Below, in pieces: positions 47,914 to 59,700 of a stretch of 64,000 nt of DNA. The position numbers and the translations under genes are program-made. Numbering within the stretch: position 1 is the first letter of the stretch; every line of letters begins with the position of its first letter. The stretch comes from Quillaja saponaria (taxonomy: Eukaryota; Streptophyta; Magnoliopsida; Fabales; Quillajaceae). Where the stretch lies: assembly GCA_029379385.1 (NCBI GenBank), contig CM055618.1, forward strand, positions 5,280,134 to 5,344,133. The letters are read 5' to 3'. Below the pieces are notes generated by a model. It saw only the letters and a program-made list of their open reading frames with translations. It was not told the origin of the DNA and searched no databases.

Positions 47914-48140
47914 TTTTATGCAAACACCTATGTCAAATAAAAATATTTTTATGTTAGTCAGTAAAACTTAGTCGGTAATAATCGAATTTCTTGTAGTATG
48001 GGTAAAGCATCAATAAAGATTAGCTTCGACATATACTTGTCTTATAGTAACTCTAATTAATTGGAGTCAGTCTAATTTACAAGTTATCACTTTTATGTCC
48101 TTACTATAATTTCCCCCCTCTTATGTTAATCAAAATGGTT
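47914..48140. other. CACTA-like tip and unassigned spacer
   Basis: 47914-47998 on the minus strand reads ACTACAAGAAATTCG followed by GACTAAGTTTTACTGAC, like a CACTA tip with subterminal repeats, the first C being altered. The Helitron end cuts it at 47914. 47999-48140 shows no feature. Confidence 0.35.
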
Positions 48141-48581
48141 ATTCTAATAGATTATTAAATCCGTCGCAAATTTGTAGCAAAGAAAAAATAAATAACGACT
48201 GAAATATTCCCTCGTAAATTTGTAGCAAGCGAAAATAAAAAAAGTAAAAAATAAAAAATGATATCTAATGACGAAATAAGTATGTTGCAAAACGAAATAA
48301 AAAAAATTAAAATAAAATATAATATATAGCGACAGAATTTCCATTGCTATTCCATCACTTATTTTAGCGACAGATTTGTTATCGCAAATCTTTCCCTTCT
48401 TTGTCACAATATCTGTGCACCACTAATTTTTGTGCCAAATTATTATTTTCCTACCGAATTAGAGATGGAATTTTAAGCCATCGCAAATCCGTCAATATAT
48501 AGCAACGGATTGTATTTGTCACAAATCTACTCTAAATAGTGACGGAATTAATCCATCCCTAATCAGTTTTTTTCTAGTAGT
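48141..48581. repeat. CACTA right subterminal repeats and terminus
   Basis: Repeats of AATTTGTAGCAA, GCGACAGAATTT and GCGACAGATTTG resemble those at 36926-37560. The end CAGTTTTTTTCTAGTAGTG at 48581 is a CACTA terminus read backwards. An 87-codon minus-strand frame at 48144-48407 runs through the repeats and is not a gene. Confidence 0.65.
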
Positions 48582-49134
48582 GATAATTAAAAAAAAAAAA
48601 AAAAAAGGAAGAAGATAAACTAGGAATTTAATTATTTTTTTTGTTGGATTTATCTATTTTTTTAATTTTACTAGAAGTCAATTTTTTTCATAAATATCCT
48701 TATGAGTTTTTTACTATCGCATGAATATTTTTTTAGCTATTATTTGTCCAAGTTCTTTTCAATATTAATAAATCTATAATTTGTAAATAACTATATATCA
48801 ATAGTAATTAAGATTGAATTTCTTAATTATTTTTATTAAGTTACAAATAATTCTGATATGTTTTAATTCATCCCAATTTTGTAAAATAATTTAAAAAAAT
48901 AAATAAAATCTAGAATTAAAAAACTATTAAGAGTATAGTTATTCTGATTATAATTTAAAAAAATTAATTTCCTTTAACTTTTTTGTTACATTTATCTATT
49001 TTTTAATGTTATTAACATGGAGTAATTTTTTTTTATTAACTATAAGTACTTGATATGTATATTAATTATTGATAAACATATATATAAATATCATAAATAT
49101 GATTCACGTGCAATGTGTGTGGCACAAAAGCTAG
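48582..49134 (+). mobile_element. Helitron 3' part, second copy
   Basis: It ends CACGTGCAATGTGTGTGGCAC, AAAAG, CTAG at 49131-49134 followed by T, like the copy at 47913. The body matches that copy (TTCAATATTAATAAATCTATAATTTG). The left side is cut by the CACTA terminus and an A-run (about 48590-48606). Confidence 0.6.
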
Positions 49135-49351
49135 TATATATAAAAGCGGCATAATGGTAAAATATTTGATTTCTTAAATTACCCTTTATAAAAATTTAAT
49201 GTCATTTTTATCACTTTTTAGTTCAACTTCTAACTATTTAATTTTACATAAACAACTTTTTAATAGTGATCTGATTGTTTTTGTTATTTTTTTTTTCTAT
49301 CTTAATAGTGGTAAGATTATATTTATTTTTATTTATGTTAATAAATTCGAT
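49135..49351 (+). mobile_element. Helitron-like 5' segment
   Basis: TATATATAAAAGCGGCATAATGG follows directly on the CTAG of the previous Helitron. It looks like a Helitron start (TCTATACTATATATAAAAG) whose first bases were separated by an insertion. It resembles 18425-18640. No gene is visible. Confidence 0.4.
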
Positions 49352-49937
49352 TGAAGGAAATCAATTCCACCCTTAGGATGCATGCAAGCTTCCACTCGGT
49401 AGAATCTTCAATGCAATAGGTTAGTCTTGAAGTAAAAAATCCTTTGCTTCAAGGTTGGTTCTTGGCTATGAAGGAGGTAGTAGACAAGAACTATTTCTTA
49501 CTCTAAAACCCTTCTTGGTCAAATTCACTCTTGCTGAATGAATGTGTCTTTCTCACTTGGATTGGCCAAATTCCTTCCTTACCTTTGCATATATAGGTGG
49601 TGGCAAAAGTTACGGTTTAGTAATCTATAATTATATTAGGATTGCTAATGGACCTTTTAGACTCCTAGTGACCCAGATCAAATTAGGATTCTTACTAAAT
49701 CCTTGTCTTGTGACTTTCAAGAAAACTTGTCTTGCCACATATATGTTGCAAATTATCTTTTTGCTCTCATGTACTTGGAACATAACTATTAATTCAAAGT
49801 ATCCATTAATCATCCTAGGTTCTTAATCTAGGTTAATTAAAGTGTGTAACCTATTAAGTTATCTTATATGTTAGCAATAAATGTAATTAGATACTTCCCA
49901 AGAAGTATACTTAAATCAAAACTCTTTTAATTCAACA
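49352..49937 (-). repeat. Possible inverted solo LTR of another family
   Basis: Read on the minus strand it begins TGTTGAATTAAAAGAG and ends GGAATTGATTTCCTTCA (TG..CA). It has a TATA-type box CACCTATATATGCAAAGG about two thirds along. The sequence is unlike the Ty3 LTRs here. No target duplication is seen (tcgat against ttgtg), so the limits are tentative. Frames at 49542-49826 on either strand are not convincing genes. Confidence 0.35.
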
Positions 49938-50580
49938 TTGTGTTATAACCTAATATTTTAACGTACAATTTGAAATGTTAGTATGTGTACATTTTCGAAT
50001 GTTTGTTTATAACTTGTGTGAGTAGGTAGATAAAATTTTACATAAAGTAAAATTAAAACAAATAAACATTTATGTATATATATATACACACACACATGTA
50101 AATAGAAAATTAATTTTCACCACATCATTATTGACTTAAAACATAAAATTAATTTGTATAAATTTAATTGAAGTGTGCAACATGTGTAGATAAACAAGAA
50201 AACAAATATAGCATATATATATACATATCTCTAGAATTAAATTATCACCACAAATCCTAAAATTAAACCTTGACCATGAATTTATATTTATTTTATTGTT
50301 TCTTTTGTTGTTCTTTCCTTTTTTTTTTTCCACCAACTTGCCTTACTTTTCCTCTCAAATTTATCTTTGCCTATGCTTTGTTTGGAGAACTCTTGTCCTC
50401 TGTTTTGTGGCCGTGAATACTTACTCTTGACAGTCAATTTTAGTTGCTTTGTTAAGGCTTTCTTCTACTTTTTTTTCTTTCTTCCTTAGCCAAGTCTTCT
50501 AATTGCTTTTTCCCTATTCTTGTCCCAGTTTTGTTTCCTTGTTTTTGTTGTGCCTTAGCTCCTTCTTGTAGCCATGCTTC

Positions 50581-53500
50581 TATTATAACCTAGTATGTTA
50601 GTATCTTCGCTTTAGAAATTATTGCGTGTAACTTTTGTATATAAGTGAAACAATAATAAATAAAATAAATTTCAAATGAATAAATATGCACACACACACA
50701 CATATATATATATATACATGTATAAGTTTATTAAATAAAATTTATTATATACTGTGTATTAGTTTGACTTTGACTTTAATTCTTTTTAAAGTTTGTCTTA
50801 TATGAAATTTTTGTATAAATTATAGTGTAAATAAAGAAAATTTAATGGATTGATTAGGAATATATATGTATATAATAAGGATTAAACATGCACCACAAAT
50901 ATTCTAAAGCTTGACTATTGACTTGAATTATTTTATGTCTTTATTTCTCTTTGGTCTTGTATCGATTGTGGCTGAAATTTTCCCTCTTACATTGCCATTA
51001 TTCTTGCAATTTATGTTCCTTTGTTTATGCAAGAACATCACAGTCTGCACCTTTTCCTTTTATTTAGAAATTCTAGCCTTTCATTTATTTCAAGCAAGTT
51101 CAAGTATCAATTCATCCTTTTCCACCCTCTTGATCATGTAAGCCTCCTTTTCCTTCTTGATGTATGTACAATCATTATTTTAAATTGTATATGAAGCTGC
51201 CTTATTGTGAGGACAGCTTCAAGAGTGTATAGCCGTAAGGGTGGTCTTCTAAGTGGGAGTTGCTTGGTTTCATTTCTAGCTTTGGTAGCTTAAATACTTA
51301 GGTTCTAGCTATGTAGAAGGTATTTATTGGTAAGTCAGCCCTGTCTTCTTGCTGTGTGAGTAATGGTTGGCTGGTTAGTTATTTATTATTCTTCTTGGTT
51401 TAGGTAGCTCATGTCCTCATGTGTATAGTTAATTGTTATGTGTGTGAGTATTAAGGGATGTTGGGTAGCCACTTCATAAGTTATGGTTGTACCCTGTTTT
51501 AGGTAAGCAACCTTGAAGTGTTGCTCTCCCTTCTTGGCTAGCTATCAAAGGTTAGAAGGAGAGGTTTTTGGCTTGGGGGGAGGGTCATGGCAGCTAAAGA
51601 TATAAAGAGGTAGGAAATTTTTCTTGGCAGTAGGCTTTTTGGATGGTTGTTTATAAAGAAGGCAGCTTATTTTGGGTTGAATTAGTTTGTATTAGGTATA
51701 TACCTTCTTAGGACAACCATACATAAGGCAGCAAAAGGTGAAAATTTGATCATAGATTAGGTTGATTGTGGATTATGTTTGTTAGCCAAATAAGGTGTTA
51801 GAGGGTTGTTATTTAGTTTGTGTTATATGAATGGGATTTTTGTTAAGTAGCAAGTTAAGTTAGATAAATTATTGGGAATTTTCTTATGTTAAGTCTAATG
51901 CTTGTTAAGTTAATAAAAGTTTGAGCATAAGGAATTAGAAGAGTTAAATTAGAAACTAAAGTCTAATAACACTAAATATACATAAGGTACTTGTATAAAA
52001 TTAGGAAAAAAGGAAGATTAGAGGCATGATTTAAGAATTCGAATTTGAAAAATGTTAATATTAAAAGGGTTAGTTTAAACTTTAATGTAAGCTTGATAAT
52101 TAGTCCATTGAATTCAATTTTTGGAATATAAATTCAATGAAAATTTGATAGTTAGTATGAACAAAGAGTGATTATTGTAGGTAGAGTGAAAGAATTTTGG
52201 TTGAGTGGTAAATGGAGATGATGCAAGGGGTTAGAGAAATCTTATGTTTCAGGTGTCTTCGGGATTGAATTAAATTAAGAGTTCTAAAGAGAAAATTTAA
52301 CTTATGGTCTTCAAATGATGTCTAGAAAATTTCATAACTTGGTTCCAAGTATATTTGTCAGTAGAGTTGTTAGACTATAGCTAGGTCCGTGTAGGATTTT
52401 AAATGAGCTTCAGTTAGTCCGGGAGACTTCGTCGGGGGTTCTGCTTGGAATTAGCTTAGGACCTCTAAATGAAAGTTGTTTTTAACATATTAAAGGATAA
52501 ATCTAGAGTGGTGAAGGTCTTAATTACTTTTTGTATGTATTTTGGAGGTACTGGAAGTCATGGCTGTGATTTTAGGTTTATGACTGTACCTATTTTGAAG
52601 TAATTGAGATTAGGGGTCTTAAAGGATGAATTACGAGTAGAGTGCTGAAGATGAAATGTTCCTAATTTCCTAAATATAATGTTTTGACTAGATTTTATTA
52701 AATTTGGTTAAGTATGTAAGTGAAAATAAACATATTTCCAAAGGGGTTGTGAAAATGCCTAAAAATAGTAAATTTTAAATAATTAATTGTACTAATATGC
52801 ATATCCAAATAATACATAAGCTACCTACCTAGAAATATATAATTTTCTATTAATATATCCAACAAATGGAATTGGATTTTCTTTTTTATAGAAAAAGTTA
52901 TATTCAATTAACTAGGGTAAGGTCAGAGATGTTAAAATCTTGCATTTTGCAGAATTTGATAGAACTTCAAAGAATAAACTGTGTTGATATATAAATTTAA
53001 AAATTACAAATTTTATACCATTATAAATCTACATGTGTCTAGTATTTAATAGATTTTATCAAACTAGATTTGAAAATTTTTAGAAGAAAATATGATTATT
53101 AACGTGAACACTGGTCCTAATCCTAAGTTTAGACAATTTCAATTTTTCTAACTCACTAGTGTTTTCTATCTTTTCTAATTGCTTCCTTCTATCCTATGCA
53201 TTTTCAAGGCATCTCAAATGTCTCTTCATTATCAACCTTACCACATAAAGTACAATTCATACATCTTGATATGCAATAGCTTAATAGAAAACTTTCATAA
53301 ACAAGCATGTCTATACCAAATGTTGATTTTATGAATTGAAAAAGGAAAGTTAGAAATTTAATTGTGTTAATGATAAGAATGCATAGCTCAAAATTTTAAT
53401 TAACTCAAAGTATTGAGTTTAATTTGAATTCAACGTTTGAAATATGACAAAAATGAGAATTTATAGATTTATATTGATTTCTTGGTATAGGTATATAAAT

Positions 53501-54749
53501 GCATATATATATATATATATAAGTTCTAGTGATTAGAGGATTCTAATTTCAAAATTTATAAACTAAGTTGTATTTGAAAATTTTAATTGTTGCTCTGGAA
53601 CTTGTTGTATAGCCAACAATACATGTGAATTCAAGAAGGAACGACGGGCGAGATCCATATTAATGTGAGTGGTTAATTGCTATCCTTTGGTTGCTAGATT
53701 AGTATGTTTGATGTATTTATGTATATATACGTTATATTATGATAAATAAGAATCATATTGATATGAGTGGCTATTTGAATGATATTGATGTTTGAAATTA
53801 TTTGTGATTGATAAGAACGAATGAAATGTTTTTCTTTTCGAAATAATTATTATTTATGGAAAAAAAAAATCCTGGTGCACTAAGGATGTTTTAAGATATT
53901 CTGATTCTAATAAGTATTTTAAAAGAATTGATTGTTCAACCTTGGTGGGTGGATTTGGAGAAGGAGATTCGGTGATTCTGTTTATGATTCTATTTGATTT
54001 GCAAGCGTAAAACTACCTCAGGGGAGTGGTGTGCAGGGCTTCGTTACTTAGTTGGCCATTTGTTTGACTTGTATATTTTGAATTGCTTTGATTGAATTTT
54101 ATAGAGTGCTATGTGAACTATGCTTGCTAAGCTTATGTTTTCATGGTTGTGCACGTGTAACCTTAGTGGTTTTGAATTTATGGTATGTTGATATTAATCG
54201 ACTATATATGTTATATACATATGTTGAGTGATGCTAGTACCTTTTGGATACATTTTCCACTCACTGAGTCAATAAGACTCACTCCTTTACTGTTGTTGTT
54301 TTTTAAGTAACAGGATTTCGATATATATCATAAAGGAGTTCATGACTTTTTGATAGTATACGTAAAGCCATAGGAAGAAAGTTTGTAGTCATATTAGGCT
54401 TTTGAATATCATGGTGGATTTCGTGTGTATTAGCTAATGAATATTGCTTATGATATTATTAGAGTGGAGCTCCTTGTTGTCTTTATTGATGTTGTTGTAT
54501 AAAAACAAGAGAATATGTTTATATTGTGTGGGTAAGTTCCACTTTACGAGGAACCTCTATCAAAAATTTTAGTAAATTGTTGAATGTCTCAGTAAATAAA
54601 CTTTTATAGTTAACTTATGTTTTATAGAATTTGCTCTTAATCTTTGGTTTAGTCAAGAGTCCTATTTATTTCTTTGTTTAAAGTCAGGGTTACGAAGGTT
54701 TAATTATTCATTCATCCAGCCAATCATGCCTCTGTTTGGGGGTGTGACA
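50581..54749 (+). repeat. Nested solo LTR (about 4.2 kb)
   Basis: It starts TATTATAACCTAGTATG (TG altered to TA) and ends GGGGGTGTGACA. The surrounding LTR has the same plan: start, then CACCACAAAT, then TTGAC and a pyrimidine-rich tract. That plan begins again inside this copy, which shows nesting. The 5-bp flanks gcttc and gtctc agree at only 3 positions. It holds the region inverted at 26160-26400. Frames at 50911 and 54726 are not genes. Confidence 0.55.
54265..54281. other. TGAGTC/GACTCA hairpin
   Basis: A perfect 6-bp stem with loop AATAA, the second stem of the LTR module. The preceding GTACC..GATAC stem is partly broken here. Confidence 0.5.
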
Positions 54750-57336
54750 GTCTCCCTTTTTTCCTCTGGCCAAGCATCCTCAAGCAACGCCAGTAGTAGT
54801 GAAGTTAGCTACTCTATTTTGGCGTGTAGCAGTTACTCTTATGCAGCCGAGAGCTTGCCTCTCTCTAGCAGTGGCAGCAAGGATTTTTTTCTCTTAAGCA
54901 ATAGATTAGTCACCCTTTTTAGTTGCTATCAAGTGCAGCCATCATCTTCCATAATTGTTATCCTCTAATATTGGTATTTTCAAGTCCTTTTTTCCAAGTA
55001 AGTGTGTTATGTTTCTTAGAATTAGAATTATTTCCTTTTTGTATTGATTGAGAATTGGAATTTGGAGTATTTATGAGAATGAATTAGAATTTGAAAGTAG
55101 GGGAAAGAGGGGCGGTTAAGTGGTTAAGGGAAGAATGAAGCTTAAAATTGAATTGTAGTTATGCTAAAAATGTAAAATTCAAATTCTTGGTTGACTTTAG
55201 GTAGTTGGTTTAAATTGAATTCAACAATTGAAACATGAGTAGTTTAAGGGTTAATATAAATGTGTTGATTGTATTAGGAGGTATAAATATTTATAAACAC
55301 AAACACATTAATTAAAATAAAATATGTATACTAGGTATTCAATAAAATGCTTAGGAGAATTTAAATGTTAATTTATTCATAGAAATTGATTTATATGAAT
55401 TTCATCGTTTAAATAGTTAATTAGAAGAGATTTGTTATAAGTCGATAGTTTAATGTCGTTTTATAATGTTCATACATAATTTGAGTGACTAGGTGGATAA
55501 AATTTTATGTGAGCTAGAATTAAAAGAAATAAACACTTGTATGTATGTATATATGTACACATGTAATTAGACAAATATTGGTTGAATTAGAATTTTATTT
55601 TTTTTATCTTGTGTAAAGTTTAGTAAGTGGGACACATGTATTAATTATGTGATTTGGTGGAGAAGTGATTAATATAAATATATATATATATATATATATA
55701 CACTTAGATACAAATCTCACCAAAAAAAAAAAAAAAAGACTTTAGACTTACTTTTGACATTTGTCTTTTTCTTATTTCCAATTTTTTTCCTTGCTTTATC
55801 CGTTTTCTCCACCCGCTCTCTTTTTCTCCAACTTGACCGTCTCCATCTTCTTCCTCCTCAATATCAACTTGTGTGTAGCTAGGAAATTTTAGAACTTTCC
55901 TCCTTGATGCAATTAAGTGTGAATTATCAACTCTCTTTCCTGGTTTTCCTCCTTAATCGCGAGTGAACTTCTTTCTTTGGGGTTGGTGTACTTAGTTCTC
56001 CTCTATAGTTGTGGCTGCCTTGTTATTTATTTATTTATTTTTTTCAAGAAAAATTGAAGTCCAACCGTGTAGAGGTACTTCTCAACCATAAGCTTAAGCT
56101 TCGGTTGTGTGTTGTGGCTATGTGTGGGTGTTGTGTGGGTGTTGTGTGGGAATTGTGTGGCCTAGCAGCATCTTTGTGACCAAGCTGCCATCCCCTATTT
56201 TGGGGCAGCAGCTTGGTCATTCTTGCTCACCCCATAGGTTAGATTAAAGGACAATTTTTTGAGGGGGATTTAGGCCATTGGAAAGTGGCTTAGCAAGGAG
56301 GAAAGTGCAGGAATTCCTCCCTTGCTGTGAGCCTCTTTGGAGGGTTATATAGGTATTAGTCAATGACCTTAGATGAATCAAAATTCTGCACCTTTGATTT
56401 TAGTTAGAAAAATGAAATTGATAATTAAAAAGATATAATTTATAACTTGTAGCTGGAAAAATGGTTTGATTGAGGAGGAGGTCTTGGAAGTAAAATATGC
56501 ATGTTGGTGTTAGAAGTGCATAAATCATGTTGAGATGAAAGTTAAAGAACTAGTTAAGTAAGTTAGTTGTGATCCCTTTAAACTTAATTAGGATTAAGAA
56601 ATAAATAAGTTAGAAGTCAAGTATGTTAATATAGAAAAATTAAAGATATGAATTAAAAGTTGAAATTGGAATCATGGGAATATTAAAAAGCTTAATTTAA
56701 GCTTTGGATAGGAATTAAATAATTAGTTAATTTAAAGTCACTGGAATACGAATAAGAAAATAATTTGTATGTTAAATTGATTTCTCAAGGTATATATAAG
56801 AATATATAATTGTGTTCAAGAAAGTTAAACATACCTTTAGGATGTGCAATCATAGTTCAAGAGGAATGAGCTTCTAAAAACATAGTAGGTGTATTTAAGT
56901 AAATTAGGGAGTCATAGAGATAACTTCAAAGTGAATATTGTAAGTAACATTTGAATTGTAGGTTTTCAATTCCAGATCGTGCCGAGGATATTCGGACACC
57001 TTCGTAGATTAGACAGAATGATGAATCTCGTCCTTGAACTTTGTGAGTAAATTACGTGCACTTTGGTTGCTAGATAATTGTATGAAATAAATTATGTAAA
57101 TTTTGAATAATTGATTGATGTTTGTTATTTGATATTGGTTATGGTTGATAAGGGCCAACAAAATGAGATTTTTCTGAAAAGTGATTTTTATCTCTGAAAT
57201 TGAAATCTAGGTGCACCTAGGATATTCTAATTTGAAATTCTGACATATTCTGATTTTGATAAATTTTTTTTTTTTTTTTAAATATGAGTGCTCAGCCTCG
57301 GAAGGATGGAATATGTACGGAGATTAATCTGTTATG

Positions 57337-57354
57337 TGGGCGAGTAAATGCCCA
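57337..57354. other. TGGGC/GCCCA hairpin
   Basis: Equivalent of 10076-10093 with the outer C-G pair changed to T-A and the stem intact. Confidence 0.55.
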
Positions 57355-57613
57355 ATAAGGGTGATACTATTGTGTGGGGCTAAGTCACTCAATTGGCCCT
57401 TTGTCTGATTTGTATGCTCTGATTGCTTTGTTAAGAATTGTGAACTCAGGATATTTAATTTGATTGATATATGTTGTGAGATATGTGAATTGTGACTGTA
57501 TGATGATTATAACTGTATACGTGTACAATTAAATTTAGACATGAGATTAATTAATGATATATGTATTATGTGTTATATGATGCTAGTACCCTTAAAGTAC
57601 GTGGTTTATTCAT

Positions 57614-57630
57614 TGAGTCCTTGTGACTCA
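57614..57630. other. TGAGTC/GACTCA hairpin
   Basis: A perfect 6-bp stem with loop CTTGT, at the same place in the LTR as the stems at 34380 and 54265. Confidence 0.55.
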
Positions 57631-58916
57631 CTCTTTTCTCTGTTTTTTTTTTTTTTTAAGCATCAGGAAAATACAATTTGAGATGTTAAGATTTGCTACT
57701 TACCAACATTGCTACGGCAAGATATATCTCGGAATCACACACTTGAGGCTTAAGGGACGACACTTGCATTCACTTTAGGTGTTATGCATTGTTTTTATAT
57801 ATATATTGAATTAACCATGATAATTTCATATTTTGTTAGGAGCAGAGCTCCTCTGTATATTTTGATACTATGATTTACTGTTGACCCTGTAAATAGGTTG
57901 TTTATATATGTTATGGGCATGTTCCACTTTAGGGGGAACCATTGCCAAATTTTCAATAAATATTTTATGTGAAATAACCGGTTCATGATTTTATTTTTAA
58001 TTTAGTAAAGTTTTAAGAGTTAAAAATCACTTTTCAGAAAAATCACCTAGGTCCACTTTACGTGCACTTTCATTGTAATTTATTTAAAAGTTAGTGGTGC
58101 ATAGTACTTGAGTATTCAAGGTCACGAGGGTGTGGTTATCCATTCCTTCAGCCAATCATACCTTTACTTGAGGGTGTGACAAGATTGAAATTGTTAATAT
58201 TAAATGTAATAATTAGAGTATATGTAAAGTTGAATTAATGAATTGTATAATATTTATTGGTGAATGTATAAACATTCATGCATATACATTTAAGGAAATG
58301 AAATATACCTTTAAGATATTAGGTAAAATGTTTACGAGGAATTAGTTATCAAGTAGTATGTTAATAATATATGGAATTATGATCGTGTCAAGGATACTGA
58401 TACCTTCACATTTTAGATGCGATGACAAACTGAATCCGTAAACTTTGTGAGTGAATTACATATTCTTTGGTCACTAGATTAATATATTTGATTGTTTATG
58501 TGTGTTTAACATGTGATTTGTTTGTGTTTGATAAGGGCCAATAAGAAGATTTTTTCTTCAAAATGATTTTTATATTTGAACTATAATCTAGGTGCATCTA
58601 GGATGTTTTGATTTGACCATTTGATACGTGATTATGTATACTTGAGTAACTCAGCTCCAATGGGATGGATATGTATGGGGAATATATTTGGTGTGCAGGC
58701 ACAAAAACTACCCAATGGGAAGATACATGGTATGCAGACGCTGAGTTACTATAGTTGGCCCTTTTAGTTGAATTATTTGATCTATGTGCTTTGAATAATT
58801 GATTGATTTGTTATTTTGTGTTTTATAAATGGTATTGATTTAATTTTATGTTATTCGAATGTACGTACATGAAATTCCTTAACATATACATACTATTCAT
58901 GGTTTGGTTGATGCTA

Positions 58917-58932
58917 ATACCCTTATGGGTAT
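58917..58932. other. ATACCC/GGGTAT hairpin
   Basis: A perfect 6-bp stem with loop TTAT. In other copies the outer pair is G-C (GTACCC/GGGTAC), so this copy carries a compensating change. Confidence 0.55.
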
Positions 58933-59466
58933 GTGTTTCGTTCACTGTATCCTTGTGACTCACTCTACTTTTGTTTTGTTTTGTTTTTTGTTTTTTTATT
59001 ATCAGGAGACCAATGTTCTTCACCTAGAGGCTCATGACTTGCCAATAATATTAGGGTAAGGTATACTTCGCGATCGCATACTTGAAGCCAGATGACGAAG
59101 TTTGCAGTCATATTAGGCTTTGAGCTGTCATGTTTTGATTTGTATAGTAGTTTAATTATAGTTGATGAGATGATTAGAGTTGAAATCCTCTGTGTATATT
59201 GTTACTATAGTTGACTAGTTGATTGTAACCAGGTTTTATATATTTGTATTATCGAGCAGGTTCCACTTTATGTGGAATCTCTACTTGAATTTTTAGTTAA
59301 AATCTTATGTATTGTTGAAAAATATGTTTTAGTTTTCATTTAGTTTGGCAAAGATTTCTTGTTTAACTATAGTTAGTTGTTCATGCTTGTTGTCTTGTAG
59401 TCAGGGTTACAAAGGTTTGGTTATTCATTCCTCCAGCCAGTCATACTTAGGTATGAGGGTGTGACA

Positions 59467-59700
59467 AGTTGGTATCAAGCTTGGGTTTAGACATTTATGA
59501 CTGCAAATACAGAACGTTATTACTTCGTTTGCATATGTTACCTGGGGAGTATATAGACTTAGCGATACATTCCAATTTATCTTAAAACTTCAAGTTGTGA
59601 CTTTTCTAATGCATTATCCTTCACTTTACATGATAAATGTATATTAAAATCATTTGTATTTGTTTTAGATATGATGCGACATAGCAGCTATGTTATAGGC
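59467..59700 (+). other. Primer site and leader of the Ty3/gypsy element
   Basis: TGGTATCAAGC (59470-59480) is the tRNA-iMet primer site with one base missing. The leader matches those at 10804 and 19488 (CATATGTTACCTGGGGAGTAT, CTTCAAGTTGTGAC). The leader of such elements carries packaging and dimerisation signals. Confidence 0.7.

Larger units (their letters stand above)
36926..48581 (-). mobile_element. CACTA (En/Spm) element, left tip lost, nested insertions
   Basis: Two CACTA-type genes lie on the minus strand, with subterminal repeats (GCGAC, TTTGCGATGG, GTCGCTA) at both ends. The right edge, read on the minus strand, starts CACTACTAGAAAAAAACTG at 48581, a clear CACTA terminus. The left edge has GAAAAGCGACATC, which looks like a terminus without its first bases. 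A Helitron piece with a TRIM lies in the right half. 47914-47998 shows another CACTA-like tip (CTACAAGAAATTCG), so two elements could be mixed here. The length is about 11.7 kb including insertions. Confidence 0.6.
55433..58181 (+). mobile_element. Nested solo LTR (2749 bp), exact target duplication
   Basis: It starts TGTTATAAGTCGATAG and ends GAGGGTGTGACA. agatt lies on both sides (55428-55432 and 58182-58186). It has no internal region. It contains an (AT) run near 55680, a short TGTGTGGG repeat near 56125-56160, CTAGGTGCACCTAGG near 57208 and the hairpins at 57337 and 57614. Confidence 0.8.
49941..59466 (+). repeat. 5' LTR of the Ty3/gypsy element, with two nested LTRs
   Basis: It starts TGTTATAACCTAATATTTTAACG and ends GAGGGTGTGACA at 59466, followed by the primer site. 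Removing the nested LTRs (50581-54749 and 55433-58181) leaves about 2.6 kb, like the solo LTRs of 2.75 and 2.78 kb elsewhere in the window. A short purine flank, ATTCAACATTG, precedes it. The 3' LTR must lie beyond the window. Confidence 0.65.

Noticed and set aside
49542..49826. 94-codon open frame on the plus strand and 60 codons opposite
   Set aside because: Open on both strands, no family similarity, and located inside a possible LTR. Chance is sufficient.
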